Origin: Streptomyces sp. NBC_00554
GTDB lineage: Bacteria > Actinomycetota > Actinomycetes > Streptomycetales > Streptomycetaceae
Reading direction: 5' to 3'
Length of the DNA: 64,000 nucleotides
Assembly (NCBI RefSeq): GCF_041431135.1
Contig: NZ_CP107799.1
Coordinates: forward strand, 5,580,001-5,644,000
The position numbers and the translations under genes were made by a program. Positions 50,048 through 58,598 of this stretch are shown piece after piece. The notes below the pieces were generated by a model. The model ran no database searches and was not told the origin of the DNA. It worked only from the letters and a program-made list of their open reading frames with translations. The number at the start of each line of letters is the position of its first letter. The first letter of the stretch is position 1.

Positions 50048-51487
50048 CTACATGCGGCTCAACGACGCCGCCGCGAACAGCACATCCCTGATCGCCTCGC
50101 GGTCCCCGTCCTGCCCCGCGGCCGCCTCCTCCGGCGACACATGCCCCGCCGCCAGGCGGCAGAACTCCACGCCGTCCAGGGCGACATGGGCGACCTCGCG
50201 CTCGGCGGAGGCGATCGCGCCGGGTGAGTCGAGCGGGATGAGCCACTCGCCGCCGCCGGAGCCCTCGATCTCCAGACGGAGGCTGCGCCCGGACGCGCCC
50301 GCCTCGACGAGGTGGCGGGACGGCGCCGCGGAGAGCCCCGCCCGGCGCCGCTCGGCCAGTGAGCCGGGCAGCATCCGGGCCGCCAGGTCGATCATGCTGT
50401 GCAGATGGCGCGGGGCCGGCGGCTCGTAGGGATAGTCCACCGCGTCCGCGATGTCCCCCGCGTGCACCCAGCACTCGAAGGCCCGGTCCAGCATCGAGTC
50501 GCTCAGCTGCAGCTCGAAGGCGCCGTACGGCACGGGCAGGCGCCCGGAGCCGCCGCCCGCGAACGACACCGTACGGACGAGGTTGTGGCTCTGTTCCCGC
50601 CAGGGTCCGCGCACGGACCGGGTGGGCGGGAAGTGCGAGGCATCCCAGTACGCCTCTGTGCGGGCCGTCGGAGTCGCCTCGGCGGAGGGCGAGTCGAGCG
50701 GGTCCTCCAGGCCGAGGGCGACGGCGACCAGCCCGTCGACGCTCAGCAGATGGGCGATGACCCCGGCGACGGTCGTACGGCGGCTGGTGGGCCCGTTGCC
50801 CTCGAACCAGCGCAGCCGCACGGGCGCGTGCCACTCGGCGTCACCTATGTCCTGGAGCAGCGCGTCGAGCCGCGCGGCCTCAGCGTCGTACGGAGTCGCC
50901 CAGTCGGGCACCGGGATCCGGGGCGGGCGCCGGCCGAGGCAGCCCTCCAGAACGCGGGTGCGCAGCGCCGGGTCGAGGTCGAGGCTCTCGGCCGGGTGCA
51001 GCAGTCCGACCGCCTCGCGCAGCCGCAGCGCCTCGTCCGCGCAGGAGCCGCAGTCCCCGAGGTGCTCCTCGACGGCGGCCGTCTCCTGCGCCGAGCAGGC
51101 GGCGAGCGCCCACGCGCCGAGCAGCGACTTCAGTACCCGGTGCTCCAGGACGAGGGGCGGGGGAGCGGGGGCGGGTACCGGCGTGGGCAGCGGCAGTCCG
51201 GTGTCCTCGACGGAGGAACGCGGCAGCGGTATGCGCGGCGGCCTTCCGGGCACGTCGTCGCGACTGCCCTCCGGCCGGTCGGGACCCTGCGGCCCACCAG
51301 GGCCTTCCGGCCCGCGGAGATCTCCCGGCCGACCGGGTGCCCCGAACTCAGTGGGCTCCCCTTCGGCGCCTTGGACGCCCTCTTCCCGCTTCTCGTCCCC
51401 GTCCTTCCCCTCGTACCCGTCCTCGTCCCCGTCCTCGTTCCGGTCCCGCTCGTCGAACGCCTCGTACCGGTCCGCCCCTGCGCTCAC
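50048..51487 (-). CDS. Zinc-finger anti-sigma factor with maleylpyruvate-isomerase-like domain
   Basis: This 479-residue protein has a disordered acidic/Pro-rich first 110 residues, then a zf-HC2-type zinc segment (HLGDCGSCADEALRLREA) and a C-terminal DinB/maleylpyruvate-isomerase-like domain. No membrane segment is present, so it is a soluble sensor-like anti-sigma factor. GTG 51487 overlaps the sigma factor stop by 4 bp, marking its partner. Confidence 0.88.
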   Translation of the reverse strand: MSAGADRYEAFDERDRNEDGDEDGYEGKDGDEKREEGVQGAEGEPTEFGAPGRPGDLRGPEGPGGPQGPDRPEGSRDDVPGRPPRIPLPRSSVEDTGLPLPTPVPAPAPPPLVLEHRVLKSLLGAWALAACSAQETAAVEEHLGDCGSCADEALRLREAVGLLHPAESLDLDPALRTRVLEGCLGRRPPRIPVPDWATPYDAEAARLDALLQDIGDAEWHAPVRLRWFEGNGPTSRRTTVAGVIAHLLSVDGLVAVALGLEDPLDSPSAEATPTARTEAYWDASHFPPTRSVRGPWREQSHNLVRTVSFAGGGSGRLPVPYGAFELQLSDSMLDRAFECWVHAGDIADAVDYPYEPPAPRHLHSMIDLAARMLPGSLAERRRAGLSAAPSRHLVEAGASGRSLRLEIEGSGGGEWLIPLDSPGAIASAEREVAHVALDGVEFCRLAAGHVSPEEAAAGQDGDREAIRDVLFAAASLSRM

Positions 51488-52068
51488 CGGGCACCCCCGT
51501 ATTCGGGCGGCGCCCCGGGGGAGCCGCCGGTGTCGTGGGCGGTGGACAGGAGCTGGAGGCCGAGGCGGAGCCGGCGGCGGGCCTCGTCCTCGGTGACGCC
51601 GAGGTCGGCGGCGGCCTGGCGGTAGTCGCGGCGCTGGAAGTAGGCGAGCTCCAGGGCGGCCCGCAGCGGGGCGGGCATGGACGTGACGATGTAGTCGGCG
51701 CGGGCGGCCACGGAGGCGCTGCGCACCTTGCGCTCCAGCTCCTCGGTGGTGCCGAGGCCGTCCCGGGCGAGCGCGGCGGTCTCCGTCGCGCGCAGCCGCT
51801 GGACGGCGAGGCGGTGGGTCAGTGTGGCGACCCAGGAACGCAGCGGGCCCTGCTTGGGGTCGTACGCGTCGGGGTTCTCCCAGACGTGCGTGAACACCTC
51901 GCGCGTGATGCCGTCGGCGGCCCGCTCGTCCCCGAGCACGCGGTGGGCGAGGCCGTGCACCAGCGAGGCGAACCGGTCGTAGAGCTCACCGAGCGCGGCC
52001 GCCTCCCCGCGTGCGAGCCGCTGTTGCATCTTGCGGTCCCAGCGGGGCGGTGCGTTGCTCGTCGCCAT
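51484..52068 (-). CDS. ECF-type RNA polymerase sigma factor
   Basis: This 194-residue sigma factor has region 2 (LYDRFASLVHGLAHRVLGDE, ITREVFTHVWENPDAYD) and region 4 (MPAPLRAALELAYFQRRDYR, AAADLGVTEDEARRRLRLGL). It is co-transcribed with the zinc anti-sigma gene and divergent from a STAS anti-anti-sigma gene. The target promoters are not known. Confidence 0.92.
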   Translation of the reverse strand: MATSNAPPRWDRKMQQRLARGEAAALGELYDRFASLVHGLAHRVLGDERAADGITREVFTHVWENPDAYDPKQGPLRSWVATLTHRLAVQRLRATETAALARDGLGTTEELERKVRSASVAARADYIVTSMPAPLRAALELAYFQRRDYRQAAADLGVTEDEARRRLRLGLQLLSTAHDTGGSPGAPPEYGGAR

Positions 52069-52438
52069 GCGGCCCCCTCACCCTGGTCGTGCCCGGCGCC
52101 TGTCCCTTTGTCCAGCCTGCGTGTCCGCGTGTCCGTGCTGTGTCCAGCCTGCGCGCACTCGCTGTCTCGAATGTAGTCGGCACGTCTGTGGGCGCACGCC
52201 CCTTTGTGTCAATGTGCGCCCCCGGACGGTCCAGGAATGGTAGGCGCCTGCCCTGTACTGAACACATTGGAACGTACGTGACCGAAATGACTCGCTCATC
52301 GCGCGCTTTCGACCTTGGACCGACGTTTCTTTGGTTCCGGACCGGTGTTTCATGGAACGACAGTCGGGCAGTCGCGGGGGAGAGAAGCGTAGGAATCCCT
52401 TCCGTTTCCAGTGTGTGAGGCGAGCGAGAGGCGTGGCG
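52069..52438. other. Divergent promoter region of sigma factor and STAS genes
   Basis: This 370-bp stretch holds both upstream regions. It is less GC-rich around 52240-52350, where promoters probably lie. I see no gene and no clear palindrome. Confidence 0.5.
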
Positions 52439-52813
52439 GTGACACTCAAGGTGACCTACGGCGATGAGGGTGAGTGGGCCGTGCTGCGGGTGTCCGGCGA
52501 GATGGACCTCGTGACCTCGCCGGAGCTGCGTCAACGGGTGCACGAAGCGGTGGCCGACGGCCGCCGCAGTCTTGTCCTCGACCTCTCCGAGGTCCTCTTC
52601 TGCGACTCCAGCGGCGTCGGCGTCCTCATCGCCACCCGCCGCCTCATCCGCTCCTGCCAGGGCCGCCTGCGGCTGATCCTGCCCGCACAAGGGGCGGTCG
52701 AGGGTTCCCACGTCAACCGGGTCCTCGCGGCCCTCGGTGTCCGCCGCCTCTTCGACGTCTACCCGGACGTCACCGCGGCCGTCGGCGAGGAGTCGAGCCC
52801 CCTCTCGGCGTGA
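52439..52813 (+). CDS. STAS-domain anti-sigma factor antagonist
   Basis: This 124-residue STAS protein begins MTLKVTYGDEGEWAVLRVSG and has the phospho-site segment VLFCDSSGVGVL. It should bind an RsbW-type kinase or anti-sigma factor when unphosphorylated. GTG 52439 follows GAGAG by seven to eight bases; GTG 52433 is an alternative. Which partner it serves is unclear, as the neighbouring anti-sigma factor is of the zinc type. Confidence 0.9.
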   Translation: MTLKVTYGDEGEWAVLRVSGEMDLVTSPELRQRVHEAVADGRRSLVLDLSEVLFCDSSGVGVLIATRRLIRSCQGRLRLILPAQGAVEGSHVNRVLAALGVRRLFDVYPDVTAAVGEESSPLSA

Positions 52814-53015
52814 CGTGCGGCGCGGGCGGCGAGCCGGGCTTCGTGATCACGAGACGTGAGGGGACCCTCACCCGGCGGGAGCGCTGCGCCACACCGTTGT
52901 CCCGGAATTCCCGCAGTCTTGGCACAAGCGTCGTTTTCCCGCTCCCCGGGCGCCCCTGACGTCGTACGCTCCGTTCCAGATGCACCCTCACGTGACGTAA
53001 GGCGGCCCGAAGGCA

Positions 53016-53528
53016 ATGGCCAACAGCGAGTACGAGCGCAGGATCGCGGCCCGGTTCTCCGGCTTCGACCAGGACGGCAACGGCTACATCGACCGGGAGG
53101 ACTTCAACGCCGCGACCAAGGCGGTCCTCGCCGAGTTCGGTACGACGGCGCGGTCGGACAAGGGCCAGGCCCTGTATGTCGGCGCGGAGGCCTTCTGGCA
53201 GGGCATGGCGGGGATAGCGGACCGTGACGGCGACCAGCGGATCACGCGCCAGGAGTTCGTGAACGGCGCGGTCAAGCGGCTGCGCGACAACCCCGAGCGC
53301 TTCGCCGAGATCGCCCGCCCCTTCCTGCACGCGGCCCTTGCCGTCGCGGACACCGACGGCGACGGCGCGGCCACGGTCGACGAGACCGCGCGCGTGCTCA
53401 AAGCCCTGGGCGCCCCCGAGGACGTCGCCGCCGCCGCGGCCGGAACCCTCGACACGGACGCCGACGGCCGGATCGGCGAGGCGGAGATCGTGAGCGCGTT
53501 CGCCCGCTACTTCACGGTGCCCGAGTAG
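53016..53528 (+). CDS. EF-hand calcium-binding protein
   Basis: This 170-residue calmodulin-like protein has four EF-hand loops: DQDGNGYIDREDF, DRDGDQRITRQEF, DTDGDGAATVDET and DTDADGRIGEAEI. The third and fourth deviate slightly. Family members in Streptomyces are cytosolic Ca2+ sensors or buffers (sarcoplasmic calcium-binding-protein-like). The 3' end overlaps the convergent CoA ligase gene by 17 bp. Confidence 0.92.
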   Translation: MANSEYERRIAARFSGFDQDGNGYIDREDFNAATKAVLAEFGTTARSDKGQALYVGAEAFWQGMAGIADRDGDQRITRQEFVNGAVKRLRDNPERFAEIARPFLHAALAVADTDGDGAATVDETARVLKALGAPEDVAAAAAGTLDTDADGRIGEAEIVSAFARYFTVPE

Positions 53529-55044
53529 CACCCGAAGGCCGTGAAAAGCGCTCGCGCAGCTTGTACTTGAGCACCTTCCGCAAGGCGTCGTTGCGCGGAA
53601 GGGCGTCCACCACCTCCAGCTGCTCCGGCAGCTTGTGCACGGACAGCCCTTCCGCGCGCAGGTAGGACGTGATCGCGGAGAGGGTCAACTCGTCCGCCCC
53701 CGGCGGTTGTTCGGCCGCCTCGATCACGGCGCAGACCCGTTCCCCGCGCTCGGCGTCCGGCAGCCCGATCACGGCGGCGTCGCCGACGGCCGGGTGCTGG
53801 TGCAGCAGGTCCTCGATCTCCTTCGCCGAGATGTTCTCGCCCTTGCGGATGATGACGTCCTTGAGGCGGCCGGTGAGCACCAGGTGCCCGCTCTCCGTCA
53901 GATGCCCGACGTCACCGGTGATCAGGAACCCGTCCGCGTCGAAGGACTCCGCCGTCTGCGCCGGGTCCAAGTACCCCTGGCAGACGGCCTCCCCGCGCAG
54001 CCGCACCTCCCCGTCCACGATCCGTATCTCCATGCCCTCGGGCGGCCGCCCCTCCGTCGTCGCGAGGTTCTCCACCGTGTCGTCCGGCGACCCCATCGTG
54101 ATCATCGGGACCTCGGTCATCCCGTACCCGTGGGTGAGCTGCACCCCCATCTCCCGTACGACGGAGTGGTAGACCTCGGGCGGCTTCGGCGCCCCACCGC
54201 CCGCCAGGAGCCGCAGAGTCGGTATGAGCGGTTCCCCCGGCTGCTTGCGCTGCTCGGTGAGGAACATCGAGTAGAAGGCCGTCGAGCCGCCGGCCACCGT
54301 CACGCCGTGTTTGCGGTAGCCCTCCAGGGCGGCGGGCAGCGCGAACTGCTCGAACAGCACGGCCGGGAAGCCGTACAGCAGCAGCATCACCGTGTAGTCG
54401 GGCCCGGCGATGTGCGCGTACGGGAAGGCCATCGAGCCCACGTCGTCGGCGGACAGGTGCAGCGCGTGCGCCAGGCAGGAGCCGCCCGCGATCAGTGAAC
54501 GGTCGGTGTGCAGAACGCCCTTGGGGTCGGAGGTGGTGCCCGAGGTCCAGTAGATCCAGCGGACCGAGGTGCCCTCGGAGGGCGGGGCGGGGAGTGCGGA
54601 GGGATCGCCGTCCGGCAGGGTGTCGTACGCCTCGAAGACACCCTTCGCGCCGAGCCGCCGCGCCATCGCCGTGTGGTCGAAGCCGCGCCACTCACCCGGT
54701 ACGGCGAAGAACTCGGCCTTGGACTCCCGCAGCGCGAAGCCGACTTCACGGTCGCGGTAGAACGGGATCACCGGGGACTGCACGGCGCCGAGCCGCGCCA
54801 GCGCGAAGGACAGCACGGCGGTCTCGATGCGCGTGGGCAGCTGCCAGGCGACCACTGTGCCCGGGCGTACGCCCATGTCGTACAGGCCGGCCGCCACCCG
54901 CTCGGCGCGGTCGCGCAACTCGCCGAAGCTCAGGGAGCGGTCGTCCTGGAGGAGGACGGGCCGGTGGGGTGTGAGGTCGGCACGGCGGGCGACCAGTTCC
55001 CAGAGGGTGCGGGAGGAACCCAGGGCGTGTGCGGTGTCGTTCAC
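53512..55044 (-). CDS. AMP-forming acyl-CoA ligase (cyclohexanecarboxylate-CoA ligase-like)
   Basis: This 510-residue ANL ligase has P-loop WTSGTTSDPKGVLHT, YGMTEVPMITMGSP, GFLITGDVGHL, KDVIIRKGENIS and a C-terminal lysine in LRKVLKYKLRE. It activates a carboxylic acid to its CoA ester, presumably the entry step of the cluster extending to 63 kb. A palindrome lies 28-44 bp upstream of its start. It is divergent from the acyl-CoA dehydrogenase pair. The exact acid is unknown. Confidence 0.9.
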   Translation of the reverse strand: MNDTAHALGSSRTLWELVARRADLTPHRPVLLQDDRSLSFGELRDRAERVAAGLYDMGVRPGTVVAWQLPTRIETAVLSFALARLGAVQSPVIPFYRDREVGFALRESKAEFFAVPGEWRGFDHTAMARRLGAKGVFEAYDTLPDGDPSALPAPPSEGTSVRWIYWTSGTTSDPKGVLHTDRSLIAGGSCLAHALHLSADDVGSMAFPYAHIAGPDYTVMLLLYGFPAVLFEQFALPAALEGYRKHGVTVAGGSTAFYSMFLTEQRKQPGEPLIPTLRLLAGGGAPKPPEVYHSVVREMGVQLTHGYGMTEVPMITMGSPDDTVENLATTEGRPPEGMEIRIVDGEVRLRGEAVCQGYLDPAQTAESFDADGFLITGDVGHLTESGHLVLTGRLKDVIIRKGENISAKEIEDLLHQHPAVGDAAVIGLPDAERGERVCAVIEAAEQPPGADELTLSAITSYLRAEGLSVHKLPEQLEVVDALPRNDALRKVLKYKLRERFSRPSGATRAP

Positions 55045-55071
55045 TTCGGCCCCCTGGCAGTGACTGATGGA

Positions 55072-55088
55072 ACTGACGGACAGTCAGA
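55072..55088. promoter_or_regulatory. Cluster operator, ligase copy
   Basis: ACTGACGGACAGTCAGA is a near-palindrome 28-44 bp upstream of the ligase start. It closely matches 59584-59600 and is related to 55150-55166, suggesting one common regulator. Confidence 0.65.
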
Positions 55089-55149
55089 TCGTGCGGAGAG
55101 CGTAGGGCTCACCGCCTTGTCGGTCCATAGGCGCGGGGCTAGCCTGGTT

Positions 55150-55166
55150 TCTGATGACCCATCAGA
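55150..55166. promoter_or_regulatory. Cluster operator, dehydrogenase copy
   Basis: TCTGATGACCCATCAGA (arms TCTGATG/CATCAGA) lies 22-38 bp upstream of the dehydrogenase start at 55188 and resembles the sites at 55072 and 59584. Confidence 0.65.
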
Positions 55167-55187
55167 TTCCCAGTAGCGGACGGGGTT

Positions 55188-56342
55188 ATGGATCTCGCCT
55201 ACACGGAGGAAGAGGAAGACTTCCGCGCGCGGCTGCGCGAGTGGCTCGCCAAGGTGCTCCCCTCGCTGCCCCCGAAACCGTCCCCCGACGACTGGCCGGG
55301 GCGCCGCGCGTACGACCTCGGCTGGCAGCGGACGCTGTACGAGGCCGGGTACGCGGGGCTGCACTGGCCCGTCGACGCGGGCGGCCGCGGTGCCACCCCC
55401 ACACAGCACCTCATCTACCTGGAGGAGACGGAAAAGGCGGGCGCACCCTACGTAGGGGCCAATTTCGTCGGACTGCTGCACGCCGGACCCACCATCGCGT
55501 CGGAAGGCACCCCCGAGCAGCGGGCGCGCTGGCTGCCGCCCGTGCTGCGCGGCGAGGAGGTCTGGTGCCAGGGGTTCAGCGAGCCGGACGCCGGCTCGGA
55601 CCTCGCGGCGCTGCGCACGCGCGCGCGGCGGGACGGCGACGACTACGTAGTGAGCGGATCCAAGATCTGGACCTCCCACGCGGAGGTCGCCGACTGGTGC
55701 GAGCTGCTGGTCCGCACCGACCCCGCGGCGCCCAAGCACCGGGGGATCTCGTGGCTGGCGATGCCCATGGACGCGCCGGGGATCACGGTCCGGCCGCTGC
55801 GTACACTCGCGGGCTCCACCGAGTTCGCGGAGGTCTTCCTCGACGAGGTGCGGGTGCCGGTCGCCAACCGCGTCGGCGCGGAGAACGACGGCTGGCGCGT
55901 GACCATGGTGACGCTGTCGTACGAACGTGGCACCGCCTTCGTCGGAGAGGTCGTCGCCTGCCGCCGCGTGCTCGGCGAACTCGCCCGTGAGGCACGCGGG
56001 AACGGCCGCTGGGACGACGACGCGCTGCGCCGCCGCCTCGGCAGGCTGAACGCCGAGTTCCGCGCCCTGTGGCGGCTCACACAATGGAACGTGAGCGAGT
56101 CGCAGAGGACCGGGGGAGTACCCGGTGTCGGCGGCAGCGTCTTCAAGCTGCGGTACTCGCACGCGCGGCAGGAGTTGTACGACGCCGCCGCCGAGGTGCT
56201 CGGTCCCGAGGCCCTCGACCTGGGCCGGGAGTGGACCCTCGACCGGCTCTCGTCCCTGTCGTACACCATCGCGGCCGGCACCTCGCAGATCCAGTCGAAC
56301 ATCGTGGCCGAACGGATCCTGGGCCTTCCGAAGGGACGGTGA
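55188..56342 (+). CDS. Acyl-CoA dehydrogenase, large partner
   Basis: This 384-residue ACAD has WCQGFSEPDAGSDLAAL, KIWTSHAEVADWC and the helix-G segment LSYERG, whose glutamate is the likely base. The C-terminal site reads IAAGTSQIQ without the usual Glu. It is followed after 10 bp by a shorter ACAD gene, as in the heterotetrameric FadE pairs of actinobacterial steroid side-chain catabolism. Family is firm; the substrate is unknown. Confidence 0.91.
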   Translation: MDLAYTEEEEDFRARLREWLAKVLPSLPPKPSPDDWPGRRAYDLGWQRTLYEAGYAGLHWPVDAGGRGATPTQHLIYLEETEKAGAPYVGANFVGLLHAGPTIASEGTPEQRARWLPPVLRGEEVWCQGFSEPDAGSDLAALRTRARRDGDDYVVSGSKIWTSHAEVADWCELLVRTDPAAPKHRGISWLAMPMDAPGITVRPLRTLAGSTEFAEVFLDEVRVPVANRVGAENDGWRVTMVTLSYERGTAFVGEVVACRRVLGELAREARGNGRWDDDALRRRLGRLNAEFRALWRLTQWNVSESQRTGGVPGVGGSVFKLRYSHARQELYDAAAEVLGPEALDLGREWTLDRLSSLSYTIAAGTSQIQSNIVAERILGLPKGR

Positions 56343-56352
56343 CGTCTTCCCC

Positions 56353-57255
56353 GTGGACTTTCAACTCGACGACGACCAGCGGGCGTTGAAGGCAGGCGTG
56401 CGTGAGCTGCTCACCGCGCGCTTCGGACACGAGGGCCTGCGGGCCGCCGTGGACAACGGACCGGCGCTCGACCGGACCCTGTGGCGCGAGCTCGGCGAGG
56501 CGGGCTTCTTCGCCCTGCGGCTGCCTGAGTCGGACGGCGGCGTCGGACTCGGCCTCCCGGAGGCCGTATTGGCCTTCGAGGAGGCCGGACGGGTGCTGCT
56601 GCCCGGACCGCTGGTGGCCACCCACCTCGCGGCGGGCACGGTGGACGGCGCGGCCACGGGCGAGACCGTGGTGGCCGCCGTCGACGGGGAGCTGGTGGAG
56701 TGGCTGGCGGAGGCGGATGTCGTACGAGGGGACGCGGCCGGCGCGGAGCCGCTGAGGTCGGTGGACCCGCTGACCCCGCTGCACCGGGTGCCCGCCTCCA
56801 CAGAGCCCGACCCGGCGGCCGTACTCCGCACCTCGCTCCTCCCCTCACTCTTCACCGCCGCCGAACAGCTCGGTACCGCCGCCCGTGTCTGTGAGCTGGC
56901 GGTGCAACACGCCCGGACGCGCGAGCAGTTCGGGCAGCCGATCGGGGCCTTCCAGGCGGTGAAGCATCTGTGCGCGCAGATGCTGGTGCGGGTGGAAGTG
57001 GCGCGCGCCGCCGTCTACGCGGCCGCTGTGACCGCCGACCCGCTGGACGTCGCGGCGGCCCGGCTGCTCGCCGACGAGGCCGCGGTGCGCGGTGCGCGGG
57101 ACTGCCTCCAGGTGCACGGCGGCATGGGCTTCACCTGGGAGGCAGACGTCCATCTGTATCTCAAGAGGGCGTGGGTGCGGACGCAGCGTACGGGTGGCGC
57201 GACACAGAGTGAGGACGCGTTGGCGGACGATCTGCTCGCCGGAACGGCCCAGTAG
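56353..57255 (+). CDS. Acyl-CoA dehydrogenase, short partner
   Basis: This 300-residue ACAD homologue begins VDFQLDDDQRALKAGVRELL and ends with CLQVHGGMGFTWEADVHLYL. It lacks a full middle beta domain, as in the short subunits of alpha2beta2 ACADs (FadE28/FadE29 style). It probably pairs with the 384-residue protein encoded 10 bp upstream. The start is GTG 56353. Confidence 0.88.
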   Translation: MDFQLDDDQRALKAGVRELLTARFGHEGLRAAVDNGPALDRTLWRELGEAGFFALRLPESDGGVGLGLPEAVLAFEEAGRVLLPGPLVATHLAAGTVDGAATGETVVAAVDGELVEWLAEADVVRGDAAGAEPLRSVDPLTPLHRVPASTEPDPAAVLRTSLLPSLFTAAEQLGTAARVCELAVQHARTREQFGQPIGAFQAVKHLCAQMLVRVEVARAAVYAAAVTADPLDVAAARLLADEAAVRGARDCLQVHGGMGFTWEADVHLYLKRAWVRTQRTGGATQSEDALADDLLAGTAQ

Positions 57256-57732
57256 GGCTCTGTGCAGGAACGGTTCGGGAAGCACCGGAAACGGATGTCG
57301 CGGATCGTGGCATACCGGAATTACGGAGCGTTGATATCGGGTTGTGTCCTAGGCGTGACTTGTCACGGCCTGGAGTCGGAGCCGTGCTCCGGTACCTTGT
57401 GTGGGATGCGAGTGGTTCCGAGCTTGAGCCATGCCGGTGTTGCCTCTGAGGCGGCGCCGGACCCGGCGATGCACACCGCTCGCGAGGCAGGGCGGATCCC
57501 CGCGCCTGCCTGTTCGACTCCCCGTGGCGAGCGTCGCACAGTATCCCGCACGCGTACTCCTTCGCGCTGGAATATGCCCGAAGCGCTTGTTGGGGTGACT
57601 GTACGTCAACCATGCTGTTTCGCAAGGGAATCACGTTCCGTGATCCTTGTTCTGGCCATGCAGAAAATGGCTACGATCGTGGCCCTTGTGAGGCGCGAGG
57701 CGATGTGTCCGCCGGTTCGGATGGTGTGAGCG
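57256..57732. other. 477-bp intergenic region, low coding bias
   Basis: Third-position GC of frames here is much lower than in neighbouring genes. A plus-strand frame ending at 57729 shows no family features. The region likely carries the promoter of the RsbW-like gene. I see no tRNA or repeat. Confidence 0.55.
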
Positions 57733-58194
57733 GTGCAGGTGCTTCAAGTGCAGCTGGAGATTCGGCCCGACCCCGCAGAGGTGGGGCGAGCCCGGAGGTG
57801 GGCGCGTTCGCGGCTCGCCGGGTCCGGGATAGGGGTCGATGAGCCGCTCGCCGAGACGCTGATCCTGCTCGTCTCCGAACTCGTCACCAACGCCGTGGTG
57901 CACACCGGCTGCCCTGCCGTGGTGCGGCTCTCCATGCCGGGCGGGGCGGAGGCCACCACCGTCCGCCTGGAGGTGGCCGACTCCAGCACCCGGCCGCCGA
58001 TCCCCCGGCACGCCGAGGGCGACGAGACCAACGGCCGCGGCCTGGAGCTGGTCGACGGCCTCGCGGACCGCTGGGGCTGGAGCCCCGAGGGTGCCGGCAA
58101 GCGCATCTGGTGCGAGGTGGACCGCTGTTCGCCGACTGCGACGCCGGGGGCGGCGTATCCGGCGTACGAGGACTTCGCGTACGAAGCGGTCTGA
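57733..58194 (+). CDS. RsbW-like anti-sigma/ATP-binding protein
   Basis: This 153-residue GHKL ATPase has an N-box (ETLILLVSELVTNAVVHTG) and a G-box (NGRGLELVDGLADRWGW). Such stand-alone histidine-kinase-like ATPases are numerous in Streptomyces and often act as anti-sigma factors or partners of XRE/DUF397 modules. None of those lie beside it. GTG 57733 is the start. The tail AYEAV is encoded by a 24-bp unit repeated after the stop. Confidence 0.87.
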   Translation: MQVLQVQLEIRPDPAEVGRARRWARSRLAGSGIGVDEPLAETLILLVSELVTNAVVHTGCPAVVRLSMPGGAEATTVRLEVADSSTRPPIPRHAEGDETNGRGLELVDGLADRWGWSPEGAGKRIWCEVDRCSPTATPGAAYPAYEDFAYEAV

Positions 58195-58221
58195 GGCTTC
58201 GCGTACGAAGCCGTCTGAAGG
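58173..58221. repeat. 24-bp tandem duplication across the stop codon
   Basis: The unit starting CTTCGCGTACGAAGC and ending GTCTGA(G/A)G occurs at 58173-58196 and again at 58197-58221. It copies the last codons and stop of the RsbW-like gene into the trailer, giving two successive stop codons. Confidence 0.85.
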
Positions 58222-58598
58222 CGTTTGAAGCTGCCTGAACGCGTTTGACCTTGAGGCACGGGTTCGTGCATTTATGCACGAACTCTGTTTCCGTGGCTTC
58301 GGATGTGGCTGAATGCGCCGGGCTGTGCTTCTGTGCGCGCCTTCATGAATGGGACATAAGCGGTAAATCTCCGATCAGGTGTTGACGTGGCGTGTCCGTT
58401 TGATCACGCTTGTGTTCAGCGATTCGCCGCGAGGGGACGCCGAGGGTTCCGGTGACGGGAGCCCTCGGCGAGTGCGGGTCGCGACTCGGCGTCGGCTCCC
58501 GCGGGGCAGCGGGAGCGGGGCGGGAACGCCGGAGCCGGATGGCGGCGCGCGATGCCGTGCTCGGGGCGCGCAGTGGCGCGCCGCCAGCCGACGCTCGG
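58195..58598. other. 404-bp region with two hairpins, no gene
   Basis: The stretch contains a palindrome at 58262-58283 and a second hairpin at 58438-58470 (CGCCGAGGG / CCCTCGGCG, 15-nt loop). No frame here has family features or a convincing start. Confidence 0.6.
58262..58283. terminator. Palindrome with T-rich tail
   Basis: GTTCGTGCA and TGCACGAAC form a 9-bp stem around TTTA, followed by TCTGTTTC. It resembles an intrinsic terminator for the RsbW-like gene; an operator is an alternative. Confidence 0.6.

Noticed and set aside
57515..57530. tRNA T-loop-like TGTTCGACTCC
   Set aside because: The flanking bases do not form a T-stem and no acceptor or anticodon arms are present.
57406..57729. 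Possible plus-strand gene before the RsbW-like ATPase gene
   Set aside because: Third-position GC is far lower than in neighbouring genes, with no recognisable domain.
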